Source: Synechocystis sp. PCC 6714
Lineage (GTDB): Bacteria > Cyanobacteriota > Cyanobacteriia > Cyanobacteriales > Microcystaceae
Reading direction: 5' to 3'
NCBI RefSeq assembly: GCF_000478825.2
Contig: NZ_CP007542.1
Location: 1 to 64,000, forward strand
DNA length: 64,000 bases
A program made the position numbers and the translations under genes. Below the pieces are notes generated by a model. It searched no databases. It saw only the letters and a program-made list of their open reading frames with translations, and had not been told where the DNA came from. This document shows, piece by piece, positions 9,595-19,609 of the stretch (its first letter is position 1; every line of letters begins with the position of its first letter).

Positions 9595-11568
9595 ATGCAA
9601 AGTTTATGGGATGACCGGGAAGCAAGCCAATATCAGGGGGATTTGGCCCAGCGGGTTTACTCTTCCCGTTTATTGGGTCGGGAGCCATCCTTGGTACTCC
9701 ACGGGGGCGGTAATACGTCGGTAAAATGCCAGGTCACTAGTTTGGTGGGAGAAACGGAGTATATTCTTTACGTCAAAGGCAGTGGCTGGGATTTGGCCAC
9801 CATCAAGGAAGCGGGGTTTGCGCCGGTGAGAATGCCCCATTTACTGAAACTGGCAAAATTACCGCAATTGTCCGATCACCAGATGGTCAATGAACTAAAA
9901 ACCCAGATGACCTTAGCCAGCGCCCCTAGCCCCTCGGTGGAAACTATTCTCCATGCGATTTTGCCGTTTAAATATGTGGACCATACCCACGCCGATGCGG
10001 TGGTGACCATCACCAATACGGCCAACGGGGAAGATCGAATTCGGGAGATTTATGGCGATCGCCTAGTAATTATTCCCTATGTGATGCCGGGGTTTGACCT
10101 GGCTAGGGTCTGTGCTGAAAAATTCGCCGCCGAAGCCCATGGGGGAACAGTGGGCATGGTGTTGATGAACCATGGCATTTTTTCCTTTGGCAATACGGCC
10201 AAGGAGGCCTACGAAGCCATGATCAGCTTGGTCAATGAAGCGGAAGAATATTTAAAAACCCAGGGAGTTTGGCAGATTGACTATGATCAACCAAGAAAAT
10301 CAACTACGGAAAATCGACTGACATTAGCCCAATTACGCCAGGAAGTTTGCAAAATTGCCGGTTTTCCCCTGATCATGCGGCATTACCAAGATGAAGCTAG
10401 TTTAAGCTTTGTGCAAAGGTCTGATATAGCCACCATTAGTCAGCAGGGCCCCGCGACCCCAGACCACGTTATTCGCACCAAACGTTTGCCCCAGTTAGGT
10501 CGAGACGTGGGGGATTACGCCCAAAAATATCAGCAATATTTCCAACGTAATGATGGTAAAACCGGGGAAGCGAAAACCATGCTTGACCCTGCCCCCCGCA
10601 TTATCCTGGATCCGGAATTGGGCATGATGACCCTGGGAACCTCGGCTAAAAGTGCGGCGATCGCCGGCGATATCTATCGGCACACTATGGAAATTATCCA
10701 GCGGGCCGATGGCTTGGGGGGTTACCAAGCCCTGCCAGAGTCGGACATTTTTGCGGTGGAATACTGGGATTTAGAACAGGCTAAATTAAAACAGGCCGGC
10801 AACACGCCCATGTTTGCGGGGGAGGTAGCTTTGGTTACCGGCGGAGCTTCCGGCATTGGTAAAGCTTCCGTTGAGCAATTGCTAAAACAGGGGGCGGCGG
10901 TGATTGCATTGGACATTCAGCCTAGTATTGTTGATCTTTATCATCGCCCCGATTTCCTGGGAATTCAATGTGACCTCACCGATGGCAATGGGTTTAAACA
11001 AGCCCTAGAAAGGGGCATGGCCCAATTTGGTGGCCTAGATATTCTGGTGCTCAATGCGGGTATTTTTCCCGTGGCCCGGGCGATCGCCGAATTATCCACG
11101 TTGGAATGGCAAAAAGTTTTAAACATTAATTTAGATGCCAATTTAACCCTTCTGCGGGAATGCTATCCCCTATTGCAACTAGCTCCCAAGGGCGGTCGAG
11201 TGGTGGTGATTGGCTCCAAAAATGTGGCCGCTCCCGGGCCAGGCTTAGCGGCTTACTCTGCTTCTAAAGCGGCATTAAATCAATTAATGCGGGTGGCAAG
11301 TTTAGAGTGGGCTAAGGACAATATTCGCCTCAACACTATTCATCCCAATGGGGTTTTTGATACGGGCTTTTGGACAGAGGAAGTATTGGTAACTAGGGCC
11401 AAGCATTATGGTTTAACGGTGGAAGAATACAAAGCTAATAATCTGCTAAAAGTAGAAATTACTAGTCAAGATGTGGCCGCATTAGTGACAGTTATGGCCG
11501 GCCCCATATTTGGCAAAATCACTGGAGCACAGTTACCCTTGGATGGCGGTAATGATCGGGTTATCTAG
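9595..11568 (+). CDS. Bifunctional class II aldolase / short-chain dehydrogenase (RhaD-AlcDH type)
   Basis: A fusion of two enzymes in 657 residues. The N-terminal half is a class II aldolase with the metal-binding DHTHAD near 129-134 and a second histidine in MNHGIFSFG. The C-terminal half is an SDR dehydrogenase with TGGASGIG near 414 and the catalytic YSASK near 553. The family cleaves sugar phosphates such as rhamnulose-1-phosphate and oxidises or reduces the resulting aldehyde. The substrate in this organism is not known from sequence. GGAGGGG precedes the ATG. The MFS gene follows after 13 bases, suggesting a sugar uptake and catabolism unit. Confidence 0.9.
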   Translation: MQSLWDDREASQYQGDLAQRVYSSRLLGREPSLVLHGGGNTSVKCQVTSLVGETEYILYVKGSGWDLATIKEAGFAPVRMPHLLKLAKLPQLSDHQMVNELKTQMTLASAPSPSVETILHAILPFKYVDHTHADAVVTITNTANGEDRIREIYGDRLVIIPYVMPGFDLARVCAEKFAAEAHGGTVGMVLMNHGIFSFGNTAKEAYEAMISLVNEAEEYLKTQGVWQIDYDQPRKSTTENRLTLAQLRQEVCKIAGFPLIMRHYQDEASLSFVQRSDIATISQQGPATPDHVIRTKRLPQLGRDVGDYAQKYQQYFQRNDGKTGEAKTMLDPAPRIILDPELGMMTLGTSAKSAAIAGDIYRHTMEIIQRADGLGGYQALPESDIFAVEYWDLEQAKLKQAGNTPMFAGEVALVTGGASGIGKASVEQLLKQGAAVIALDIQPSIVDLYHRPDFLGIQCDLTDGNGFKQALERGMAQFGGLDILVLNAGIFPVARAIAELSTLEWQKVLNINLDANLTLLRECYPLLQLAPKGGRVVVIGSKNVAAPGPGLAAYSASKAALNQLMRVASLEWAKDNIRLNTIHPNGVFDTGFWTEEVLVTRAKHYGLTVEEYKANNLLKVEITSQDVAALVTVMAGPIFGKITGAQLPLDGGNDRVI

Positions 11569-11581
11569 GGGAAATTAACTA

Positions 11582-12757
11582 ATGAATGAAACTTCTGCTG
11601 TTCTTTGGCGGCGAGTGTGGGCCATTGCCCTGGTACAAGGCTCCGTCACAATAATGTGGTTGATTTATCGACTTTATTTAGGAGATTTGTTTAAAAACTG
11701 GGGATTTTCAGAGGAGTTTGTGGTAGGACTATTAACCTTTGAGATGGTATTAGGTTTAATTATGGAGCCTTTGTTTGGGGCATTAAGTGACCGCCAACAA
11801 CGGGCTTTAGGCACAAGATTTCCATTAATTGCCTTGGGGGTTATTTTATCAGCGGGTTCATTTCTGCTAATTCCATTGATATTTTTATTACCAATTTCCA
11901 CAGCGGGAAAATTTATCTTGCCCTTAGTGGCGATCGCCTGGGCCTTGGCAATGACTTTATTTCGTAGTCCGACCATGGTGCTAATTGGGCAATGTGCCCC
12001 TGTCAATCAATTGCCTTTAGCCATGGGGGTTTTGAGCTTAGTTGGTGGAATAATTGCCGCATTTCGTAAACCCATCAGCAATTGGTTATTAAGTTTGGGA
12101 AGTTTGCCCTGTTTTTTGTTGGGTTCTTTAGTCTTAATTGGGGCTAGCTTATTTTTAAGTCGGGTTTTGCCTCCCATTCAAAAAAAGGAGAAAGTAAACG
12201 CTATTCGACCCAACTCTTTTCCTGGAATTGCCATGGTCAATATTGCCCTATTTGCCGTTACCACAACTTGGGGAATGAGGGTATTACTGCTAGTTTTAAC
12301 CAAACAGTTAGAGGTCTTTAATAATGGTTTAATGGGGGTACAGATTCTACTGGCGCTAGTTGCTATTCCTGCGGGGTGGCTTATTCGTAAAACGGCTCAA
12401 CCGGTGGCATTTTTAACCACAGCAATATTTCTTCTCGCCTTAACTTTATTTTGTTTACTAAATGGCTTTTGGTTACCTGCTCTGGCTCTATTTTGGGTAT
12501 TGGGTTCCAGTATTTTGAACAACGGTTTAATTCCACTGTTGTTGGAAATATTAAAAGGTAATCACACCGGCGTTGGCATTGGTCTATATTTCGGCTCCGT
12601 TGGAGTTGCATCGGAAATATTTACACGGTATTGGTCAACCCAAAGCAATCAAATTCAAGGGGGCTTAGGACTAGCTATGTTAGTTATTGCTGCTTTACTT
12701 TGTGTTCAATATTTACCGAATCTGCCTCAAATGCGTATTTCTAAAATTGATGATTGA
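11582..12757 (+). CDS. MFS-type transporter
   Basis: A 391-residue membrane protein with about twelve hydrophobic helices. The loop after helix 2, GALSDRQQRALGTRFPLI, resembles the conserved loop of sugar:cation symporters of the GPH/SLC45 kind within the major facilitator superfamily. It directly follows the aldolase/dehydrogenase fusion, so a sugar or sugar-derived substrate is a reasonable inference. Its stop codon overlaps the most likely start of the cobN-type gene (ATGATTGA). The family is clear; the substrate is not. Confidence 0.82.
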   Translation: MNETSAVLWRRVWAIALVQGSVTIMWLIYRLYLGDLFKNWGFSEEFVVGLLTFEMVLGLIMEPLFGALSDRQQRALGTRFPLIALGVILSAGSFLLIPLIFLLPISTAGKFILPLVAIAWALAMTLFRSPTMVLIGQCAPVNQLPLAMGVLSLVGGIIAAFRKPISNWLLSLGSLPCFLLGSLVLIGASLFLSRVLPPIQKKEKVNAIRPNSFPGIAMVNIALFAVTTTWGMRVLLLVLTKQLEVFNNGLMGVQILLALVAIPAGWLIRKTAQPVAFLTTAIFLLALTLFCLLNGFWLPALALFWVLGSSILNNGLIPLLLEILKGNHTGVGIGLYFGSVGVASEIFTRYWSTQSNQIQGGLGLAMLVIAALLCVQYLPNLPQMRISKIDD

Positions 12758-15700
12758 CAGTAACACTAAAAATATTGCAATTATTTTCTACCGTTCCCAT
12801 TATTTGGCCGGTAACACTGCCCCCATTGATGCCCTTTGTTTAGCCCTAGAAAAATTTGATTTAAAAACTATTGCTATCTATGTTTCTTCCCTCAGGGAAC
12901 CCGATGTGCAAGCAGAAGTTTTATCTATTCTTAAAAATTTTAATCAACCTTTGGGAGCCATATTAAATACTACCAGTTTTTCCCTAGCTAAATCGGAGCG
13001 GCAAGTAGGCAGTGCCGAAACTATTCCCCTCTGGCAAATGCTAAATGTGCCTGTGCTTCAAGTCATTCTCAGTGGCGGCGATCGCCAACAGTGGCAGGAG
13101 GGAGTGCGGGGTTTAAGTCCCAGGGATTTGGCCATGAATGTAGCGTTACCGGAGGTAGACGGCAGAATTATTACTAGGGCAATTTCCTTTAAAGCGATGG
13201 AAGCCCGCCATCCACAACTGGAAACGGAAGTGATAATTTATGAGCCAGTACAAGATCGTATTGAGTGGGTTGCTGAGTTAACAAAGAATATTATTGATTG
13301 TGCCCAAACGGAGGTTAATAAGAGAAAAGTTGCTGTAATTCTAGCTAATTATCCCAACAAAGATGGTCGCCTAGCCAATGGAGTAGGGCTAGATACCCCT
13401 GCTAGTTGCCTGAAAGTTTTAAAAGCTTTTCAAGAAGCAGGCTATGACGTTTCAGCCATCCCCAATGATACCGAAGCTCTAATTAAGCAATTAACCCAGG
13501 GTGTAACTAATGACCAAGAATTAGCTCAATATAGAACTGTCAATCAAACCATTAGTACAAAAAAAGTTTGGAGTTTTTTTCACACTTTACCTGAATTTAT
13601 ACAACAGCAACTAACTCAGCGGTGGCAGATAAGGGAAGATTGGCATAATTTACCTGATTACTTTGCCATTAGCGGAATTCAGTTGGGCAATATTTTTGTC
13701 GGCATTCAACCAGCCCGGGGGTATGACCTTGACCCTAGCTTAAATTACCATGCTCCAGATTTAGAACCCACTCTCCATTACCTTGCTTTTTATCTTTGGT
13801 TGCGCCAGGAATTTTCTGCCCAAGCAATAATTCATTTAGGTAAACATGGTAATTTAGAATGGCTACCGGGCAAAAGTGTTGCTTTATCTGACCATTGTTA
13901 TCCTGAAATTGCCCTAGGTTCATTACCTAACTTTTATCCTTTTATTGTCAATGATCCAGGGGAAGGAACTCAGGCAAAACGCCGTAGCCAAGCTTGTATT
14001 ATTGATCATTTAACGCCTCCTTTGACTAGGGCAGAATTGTATGGCGATCTGGAAAAATTAGAAGCCTTAATTGATGAGTATTACGAAGCCCAAGCCCTTG
14101 ACCCTAATCGTTTAAAAATTATTGGCGATCGCCTAAGAAAACTCTTTGAGCAAAGTCACCTCCAGAAAGATCTGGGATTACAGCCACCAGAGCTAAAGGA
14201 TTTAAATCCCTTATTAATTTCAGCAGATAGTTACCTTTGTGAATTAAAAGAAGCCCAAATTCGGGATGGCCTACATATTTTAGGCCAAACTCCCACAGGG
14301 GAACAGTTACGGGATTTAATCGTTAGCATTGCCCGATCGCCAGCCTATCAAAGATTAGGTTTGACCCAGACGATTGCCCTGGATTTAGGGCTGGAATTCG
14401 ATCCAATTTTGGATGATCCAAAGGAGCCGTGGCAGTTGTCATCAGCAATGGTAGATAGATTGAAAAAATGGACATTAATCCATCTGTTAGAACCTTTAAA
14501 AGCCTGTCGAATTGGCGGACAGGTAATTGAAGTCCTGGAAAAAATTGCCCAAGAATTGGTCGGAAATTTAATTGAAGAATTAATTGTCAATCAAGCAGTT
14601 AATTCATTTTTTCAAAAGCCCAGCAGCAAAACTCAATCTAATCTTGACTATATTAAGAATATCCTTCTACCATTATTACAACAAACTCCCCAGGAAATTG
14701 GTAACTTGTTGCGGGGGTTAAATGGGGAATATATTACCAGTGGCCCCGCGGGAGCTCCCAGTCGAGGCCGCCCTGATGTACTACCTACTGGGCGCAACTT
14801 TTATGCGGTGGATATTCGGGCTATTCCTACAGAAACCGCCTGGGACATTGGTCGCCGAGCCGCTCAAACCCTAATTGAACGCTACACCCAAGACCAGGGA
14901 GAATATCCCCAAACCCTTGCTATTTCTATCTGGGGCACTTCCACCATGCGTACTGGGGGAGATGACGTGGCCCAAGTACTGGCTCTGTTGGGAGTACAGC
15001 CAGTGTGGGACAGTCCTTCCCGTCGCATCATTGATTTTGAAATTTTACCCCTCACTGTACTCAATCGCCCCCGGGTAGATGTCACAGTGCGTATTTCTGG
15101 ATTTTTCCGGGATAGTTTTCCCAACTTAGTGGAATTAATCTACCAGGCGATCGCCACAGTAGCAGAATTAGATGAACCAGTGGCAATGAATCCTCTGGCG
15201 GCAAAAGTTAAACAAGAAATGGCCCAATGGCAACAGCAAGGTCTAGAAAAAGAAGAAGCTAAAATTAAAGCAACTTACCGTATTTTTGGCTCTAAACCAG
15301 GGGCCTATGGGGCGGGACTACAGGGCTTAATCGAAGCACAAAATTGGCGGGATGATCAGGATTTAGCCAAAGCCTATCTCAATTGGAGTTGTTATGCTTA
15401 CGATCACCAAGGCATTGGCCACAGTCAACCGGAAGTTTTTCAACAGCGATTAAAAAATTTGCAGATTGTTTTGCATAACCAGGATAATCGTGAACATGAT
15501 TTGCTTGATTCCGATGATTATTATCAGTTTCAGGGCGGACTAACGGCGGCGGTGCGGTCTTTAACGGGGCAAAATCCCACCGTATATTTTGGCGATAATG
15601 CCAATCCTGCTCGACCAAAAGTAAAGTTATTAACGGAAGAAATTGCCAAAGTTTATCGTTCTCGGGTAGTCAATCCCAAATGGATTGCCGGAGTAATGCG

Positions 15701-16025
15701 CCATGGTTACAAAGGGGCTTTTGAAATGGCCGCTACCCTGGATTATTTATTTGCCTACGATGCCACCACCCATTGCGTTGAGGATTTTATGTACGAAGGA
15801 GTGGCCCAGGCTTATTTGCTAGATGAGAAAGTGCAAAATTTTATTCAACAGCATAATCCATGGGCCCTGCGGGATATGGCGGAAAGATTATTAGAAGCTC
15901 AACAAAGACAACTTTGGCGCAATGCTGATCCCAAACTATTGGATCAACTGCGGGCGATCGCCCATGGGGCAGAGGAAATCTTAGAAAATAGTCAAAGCTG
16001 CACGAAGAAGGAAAATATAGAATAG
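12750..16025 (+). CDS. cobN: CobN-type cobalt chelatase large subunit, apparently N-terminally short
   Basis: Inserts cobalt into hydrogenobyrinate-type corrinoids together with ChlI/ChlD-like ATPases; related to ChlH. The 1091 residues contain CobN/Mg-chelatase blocks such as HLGKHGNLEWLPGKSVALSD, NGEYITSGPAGAPSRGRPDVLPTGRNFY split over the centre, and a C-terminal VMRHGYKGAFEMAATLDYLF. The first residues IAIIFYRSHYLAGNTAPIDAL correspond, from memory of the family, to a block well inside CobN, so roughly 150-190 N-terminal residues seem absent. The frame is closed upstream by a TAG at 12,681. ATG 12,750 overlaps the MFS stop; a TTG at 12,687 could add 21 hydrophobic residues. Confidence 0.85.
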   Translation: MIDSNTKNIAIIFYRSHYLAGNTAPIDALCLALEKFDLKTIAIYVSSLREPDVQAEVLSILKNFNQPLGAILNTTSFSLAKSERQVGSAETIPLWQMLNVPVLQVILSGGDRQQWQEGVRGLSPRDLAMNVALPEVDGRIITRAISFKAMEARHPQLETEVIIYEPVQDRIEWVAELTKNIIDCAQTEVNKRKVAVILANYPNKDGRLANGVGLDTPASCLKVLKAFQEAGYDVSAIPNDTEALIKQLTQGVTNDQELAQYRTVNQTISTKKVWSFFHTLPEFIQQQLTQRWQIREDWHNLPDYFAISGIQLGNIFVGIQPARGYDLDPSLNYHAPDLEPTLHYLAFYLWLRQEFSAQAIIHLGKHGNLEWLPGKSVALSDHCYPEIALGSLPNFYPFIVNDPGEGTQAKRRSQACIIDHLTPPLTRAELYGDLEKLEALIDEYYEAQALDPNRLKIIGDRLRKLFEQSHLQKDLGLQPPELKDLNPLLISADSYLCELKEAQIRDGLHILGQTPTGEQLRDLIVSIARSPAYQRLGLTQTIALDLGLEFDPILDDPKEPWQLSSAMVDRLKKWTLIHLLEPLKACRIGGQVIEVLEKIAQELVGNLIEELIVNQAVNSFFQKPSSKTQSNLDYIKNILLPLLQQTPQEIGNLLRGLNGEYITSGPAGAPSRGRPDVLPTGRNFYAVDIRAIPTETAWDIGRRAAQTLIERYTQDQGEYPQTLAISIWGTSTMRTGGDDVAQVLALLGVQPVWDSPSRRIIDFEILPLTVLNRPRVDVTVRISGFFRDSFPNLVELIYQAIATVAELDEPVAMNPLAAKVKQEMAQWQQQGLEKEEAKIKATYRIFGSKPGAYGAGLQGLIEAQNWRDDQDLAKAYLNWSCYAYDHQGIGHSQPEVFQQRLKNLQIVLHNQDNREHDLLDSDDYYQFQGGLTAAVRSLTGQNPTVYFGDNANPARPKVKLLTEEIAKVYRSRVVNPKWIAGVMRHGYKGAFEMAATLDYLFAYDATTHCVEDFMYEGVAQAYLLDEKVQNFIQQHNPWALRDMAERLLEAQQRQLWRNADPKLLDQLRAIAHGAEEILENSQSCTKKENIE

Positions 16026-16096
16026 TGTCAATGGGCTAAATTGATTAAATATTAAATAATTCAGCCTATTCTGCCAATTTAACCAAAAGTACGCCT

Positions 16097-18631
16097 ATGG
16101 TCATCACAGCATTTACCCTGGGGGATTTGTTTCAAGTCAATGGCTACCTACCCCACGGCCATTGTTACCTTTGGCAAACTCCCCTAGTTTGGCTCCACGT
16201 CACCTCTGATTTGCTGACGGCGATCGCCTACTATTCCATTCCCCTGACTTTGCTCTACTTTTTAAGGAAGCGGCAGGATATCCCTTTTCCTAATATTATC
16301 TTCCTTTTTAGTGCCTTTATTTTATGCTGCGGCACCAGTCATTTTTTCGACATTATTACTCTTTGGTATCCCATCTACTGGATATCTGGTGCCATTAAAG
16401 CTTCCATGGCGATCATTTCCATTATTACAGTATTTGAGTTAATTCGCATTATTCCCAACGCTCTTAATTTGAAATCTCCGACCGAATTGGCCGCCCTTAA
16501 TCTCGCCCTTAACCAAGAAATTAAAGAACGGCAAACTGCGGAAGTAGCCCTCCAGGAACTGAACAACAACCTGGAAAAAAGAGTTGAGGCCAGAACTAAC
16601 CAATTAGCAAAAATAAACCAGCAGCTAGAGCGAGAAATTCAAGACAAAACCCAAGCTAAGGAAGCTCTAGAAAAAAATAAAGACCAACTAGCACAATTAG
16701 CTGCCATTGTTGAATCTTCCCAGGATGCGATTATTAGTAAAACCCTTGATGGTGTAATTACCAGTTGGAATGAATCCGCTGAAAGATTGTTTGGCTATAA
16801 AGCAGAGGAAATGATTGGTGCCAACATCACCCAAATTATTCCCAAAGATTTAAGGTTGGAAGAAGATTTAATTTGTGAATGTATTCGTCAAGGCCAAAGA
16901 CTGAATACCTATGAAACCCAAAGACAGCGTAAAGATGGCAGTAAACTTGATGTTGCTCTCACCATTTCCCCCATTCGAGATGAAAATGGCAATGTGGTGG
17001 GCGCTTCTAAAATTGCGCGGGATATTACCACCAGACTAGAGGTGGAAAAAGCTCTGCGGGAAAGCCAATATTTCATTGAAAAATTAGCCAATTATTCTCC
17101 TCAAATTCTCTATATTTTAGATCCCATTGCCTGGAAAAATCTTTACGTCAATCACCAATCCCTAGAAATCCTAGGTTACACCCCCGAAGAATTCAAAAAT
17201 GGTGGCACCGAACTACTATTAAATATTCTCCATCCTGATGATTTGCCCAATCTCTATAGCAATAAGAATTTTTGGCAAACTGCCCAAGAAGGACAAGTTT
17301 TAACCACTGAGTATCGTATGCGCCGCAAAGATGGTGGTTGGCGCTGGCTACGTTCCCGGGAAGTGGTTTTTGCTAGGGATGATTACGGGCAAGTTACTAA
17401 GGTTTTGGGCACGGCCCAGGACATTAGTGATAGCAAAGAACAGGAACAAAGACTTTATGAACAAGGACGCCGAGAGTTATTATTAAGGGAAATCACCCAG
17501 CGTATCCGTCAGTCCTTAGATCTGCCAACTATTTTTGAAACAGTAGTGCAGGAAATTCGTCAGTTTTTGGAAGCAGATCGGGTAGTTATTTTTCAGTTTT
17601 CACCGGACTCTGACTTTTCCATTGGTAATATTGTGGCAGAGTCGGTATTAGCTCCATTCAAACCAATTCTTAATAGTACAATTGAAGAAAACTGTTTCAG
17701 TAACAACTATGCCCAAAAGTATCAGCAGGGCAGAATTCAGGTCATTGAGGATATTCACCAATCCCATCTTAAGCAATGCCACATTGACTTTCTTGCCAAG
17801 CTACAGGTCAGGGCAAACCTAGTGCTACCACTAATTAATGATGCTATTTTGTGGGGCTTATTGTGTATCCATCAATGTGACGGTTCCAGAGTTTGGGAAC
17901 AGGCGGAAATTGATTTGCTCAAACAGATTACTAATCAGTTTGAAATTGCCATTCAACAGGCCACTTTGTATGAGCAGGCCCAACAGGAGTTGGCTTCTAA
18001 AAATCAACTTTTTGTTCAATTAACCAACGAATTGGAGCAAAAAAAAGTATTACTTAAGGAAATCCACCACCGAGTTAAAAACAATTTGCAAATCATGTCT
18101 AGTTTACTTTATTTGCAATTTAGTAAGGCCTCTCCAGCCATCCAGCAATTGAGTGATGAATATCAGAATCGTATTCAATCCATGGCCTTAATTCATGAGC
18201 AGTTATACCGGAGCGAGGATTTAGCAAATATTGATTTTAGTCAGTATCTACAAAATTTGACCCGCAATATCTGTCAAAGCTATGGTTTTAGCAGGGATAA
18301 TATTAATATCAAACTGTTGGTGGACCAAGTTAAAGTTCCCCTCGAACAATCAATTCCTTTGGGGCTAATTATCCAAGAATTGGTTTCCAATGCTCTTAAA
18401 CACGCCTTTCCCACAGCGGAAGGGGAAATTTCGATTAAATTCGCTTCAATGAACGGTCGCTATAGTTTACAGGTGCGGGACAATGGAGTCGGAATTCCCA
18501 GGGGAATAGATCTGGAAAATACAGATAGTTTGGGTATGCAACTCATCTACAGTCTCACTGAACAACTCCAGGGAGAATTGCACTATGAATATGCCGGCGG
18601 TGCTCAATTTGGTTTGGAATTTTCCCTTTAG
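16097..18631 (+). CDS. uirS: Hybrid ethylene/UV-A sensor histidine kinase (UirS/SynEtr1 type)
   Basis: Membrane sensor kinase of 844 residues. Order: three N-terminal helices like plant ethylene receptors, with CCGTSH placing Cys78 and His82 at the copper-ethylene ligand positions; a coiled coil (about 135-215); two PAS/PAC modules (about 215-330 and 330-460); a cyanobacteriochrome-type GAF (about 475-640) with chromophore Cys561-His562 in KQCHID and a second, DxCF-like cysteine Cys533 in ENCF; then a HisKA_2 box EIHHRVKNNLQ near 655 and an ATPase domain. In PCC 6803 the same protein binds ethylene and a bilin and controls UV-A phototaxis through the two regulators downstream. Confidence 0.93.
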   Translation: MVITAFTLGDLFQVNGYLPHGHCYLWQTPLVWLHVTSDLLTAIAYYSIPLTLLYFLRKRQDIPFPNIIFLFSAFILCCGTSHFFDIITLWYPIYWISGAIKASMAIISIITVFELIRIIPNALNLKSPTELAALNLALNQEIKERQTAEVALQELNNNLEKRVEARTNQLAKINQQLEREIQDKTQAKEALEKNKDQLAQLAAIVESSQDAIISKTLDGVITSWNESAERLFGYKAEEMIGANITQIIPKDLRLEEDLICECIRQGQRLNTYETQRQRKDGSKLDVALTISPIRDENGNVVGASKIARDITTRLEVEKALRESQYFIEKLANYSPQILYILDPIAWKNLYVNHQSLEILGYTPEEFKNGGTELLLNILHPDDLPNLYSNKNFWQTAQEGQVLTTEYRMRRKDGGWRWLRSREVVFARDDYGQVTKVLGTAQDISDSKEQEQRLYEQGRRELLLREITQRIRQSLDLPTIFETVVQEIRQFLEADRVVIFQFSPDSDFSIGNIVAESVLAPFKPILNSTIEENCFSNNYAQKYQQGRIQVIEDIHQSHLKQCHIDFLAKLQVRANLVLPLINDAILWGLLCIHQCDGSRVWEQAEIDLLKQITNQFEIAIQQATLYEQAQQELASKNQLFVQLTNELEQKKVLLKEIHHRVKNNLQIMSSLLYLQFSKASPAIQQLSDEYQNRIQSMALIHEQLYRSEDLANIDFSQYLQNLTRNICQSYGFSRDNINIKLLVDQVKVPLEQSIPLGLIIQELVSNALKHAFPTAEGEISIKFASMNGRYSLQVRDNGVGIPRGIDLENTDSLGMQLIYSLTEQLQGELHYEYAGGAQFGLEFSL

Positions 18632-18679
18632 ATAGCTCCACCGGAAATTAACGGAAATCAACATTATTTGGCTGTGACT

Positions 18680-19405
18680 ATGGCGACTAAAGTACTAATT
18701 GTAGAGGATGAGAGGCTAGTGGCCCAGCACATTGCCCAGCTACTCAAAAACAATGGTTATGAGGTTTGTGCGATCGCCAGTCAGGGGGATGGGGCCCTGA
18801 AAAAAATTGCAGAACTCTATCCTGATCTGGTGCTGTTGGATATTCGCATCAAAGGGGAAATCGATGGGGTGGAAGTGGCTGAGCGAATTAAATCCCTCTA
18901 TTCGATCCCGATTGTTTACCTCACAGCTTTTTCCGATGGGGAGACCTTGGAAAGAGCCCAGAAAACCAATCCCCAGGGCTATGTGATCAAACCTTTTCGG
19001 CGAGAGCAGTTACTATCCACCGTGGCGATCGCCATAGCGAACCATCAAAAACAGGAAAAATCGGCAGCAACTTCTCTGCCCATGTCCGCCAACCATTACC
19101 GCCTGCAACCCACCCTAGACTATATCCAAAACCATTTAGACCAGGGCATCACCGTTGAGTTTCTAGCCGGGGCGATCGGCATGAGCACCGCTTACTTTTG
19201 TCGCTTTTTTCAAAAAGAAATTGGTTGTTCCCCTTACCAATTCATCATTCAACAGCGGGTAGAGCGGGCAAAAGAACTACTACTGGAAAGACATTTACCC
19301 ATCAGTGAAGTAGCTTTGAGGTGTGGTTTTAGCTCCCACAGTCAACTCAATCACCATTTCCGCAATTTACTGGGTATTACCCCAAAGGAGTATCGCAGTC
19401 GTTAG
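18680..19405 (+). CDS. uirR: Response regulator with AraC-type DNA-binding domain (UirR)
   Basis: A 241-residue regulator: receiver domain (about 1-120) with the phospho-acceptor in LLDIRI and the conserved Lys in GYVIKPF, followed by a two-helix-turn-helix AraC domain (about 140-241) ending GITPKEYRSR. Start chosen at ATG 18,680 (MATKVLIVEDE) because the TTG at 18,668 adds only four residues. It lies 48 bases after uirS and, in PCC 6803, UirR is released or activated by UirS and switches on the next gene. Confidence 0.92.
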   Translation: MATKVLIVEDERLVAQHIAQLLKNNGYEVCAIASQGDGALKKIAELYPDLVLLDIRIKGEIDGVEVAERIKSLYSIPIVYLTAFSDGETLERAQKTNPQGYVIKPFRREQLLSTVAIAIANHQKQEKSAATSLPMSANHYRLQPTLDYIQNHLDQGITVEFLAGAIGMSTAYFCRFFQKEIGCSPYQFIIQQRVERAKELLLERHLPISEVALRCGFSSHSQLNHHFRNLLGITPKEYRSR

Positions 19406-19609
19406 ATATTTTGGCATCCAATTTAGACATCCACGGAGCATAAGCAGAAAACTGAGGTCAAAAATCAACTACTTTGTCAAAAATCAGCCAGGACAAAACG
19501 GTGAATTCTCTCTAGGATGGGCTGGTGCTGGTGAATGGCCGCGCTGGGGACGGTTGCCATCGTTCCTTTGCCTTTAGCAGCTAATCCATTGCAACCCCAG
19601 GAGTTTTCC
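19406..19609 (+). promoter_or_regulatory. uirR-lsiR intergenic region, probable UirR-controlled promoter
   Basis: These 204 bases hold no convincing gene. In PCC 6803 the equivalent interval contains the promoter activated by UirR and a small RNA (CsiR1) read toward the next gene. The arrangement here is the same, so both are expected, but I cannot place a transcription start or terminator by eye. A CAGGAG ribosome binding site precedes ATG 19,610. Confidence 0.35.
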
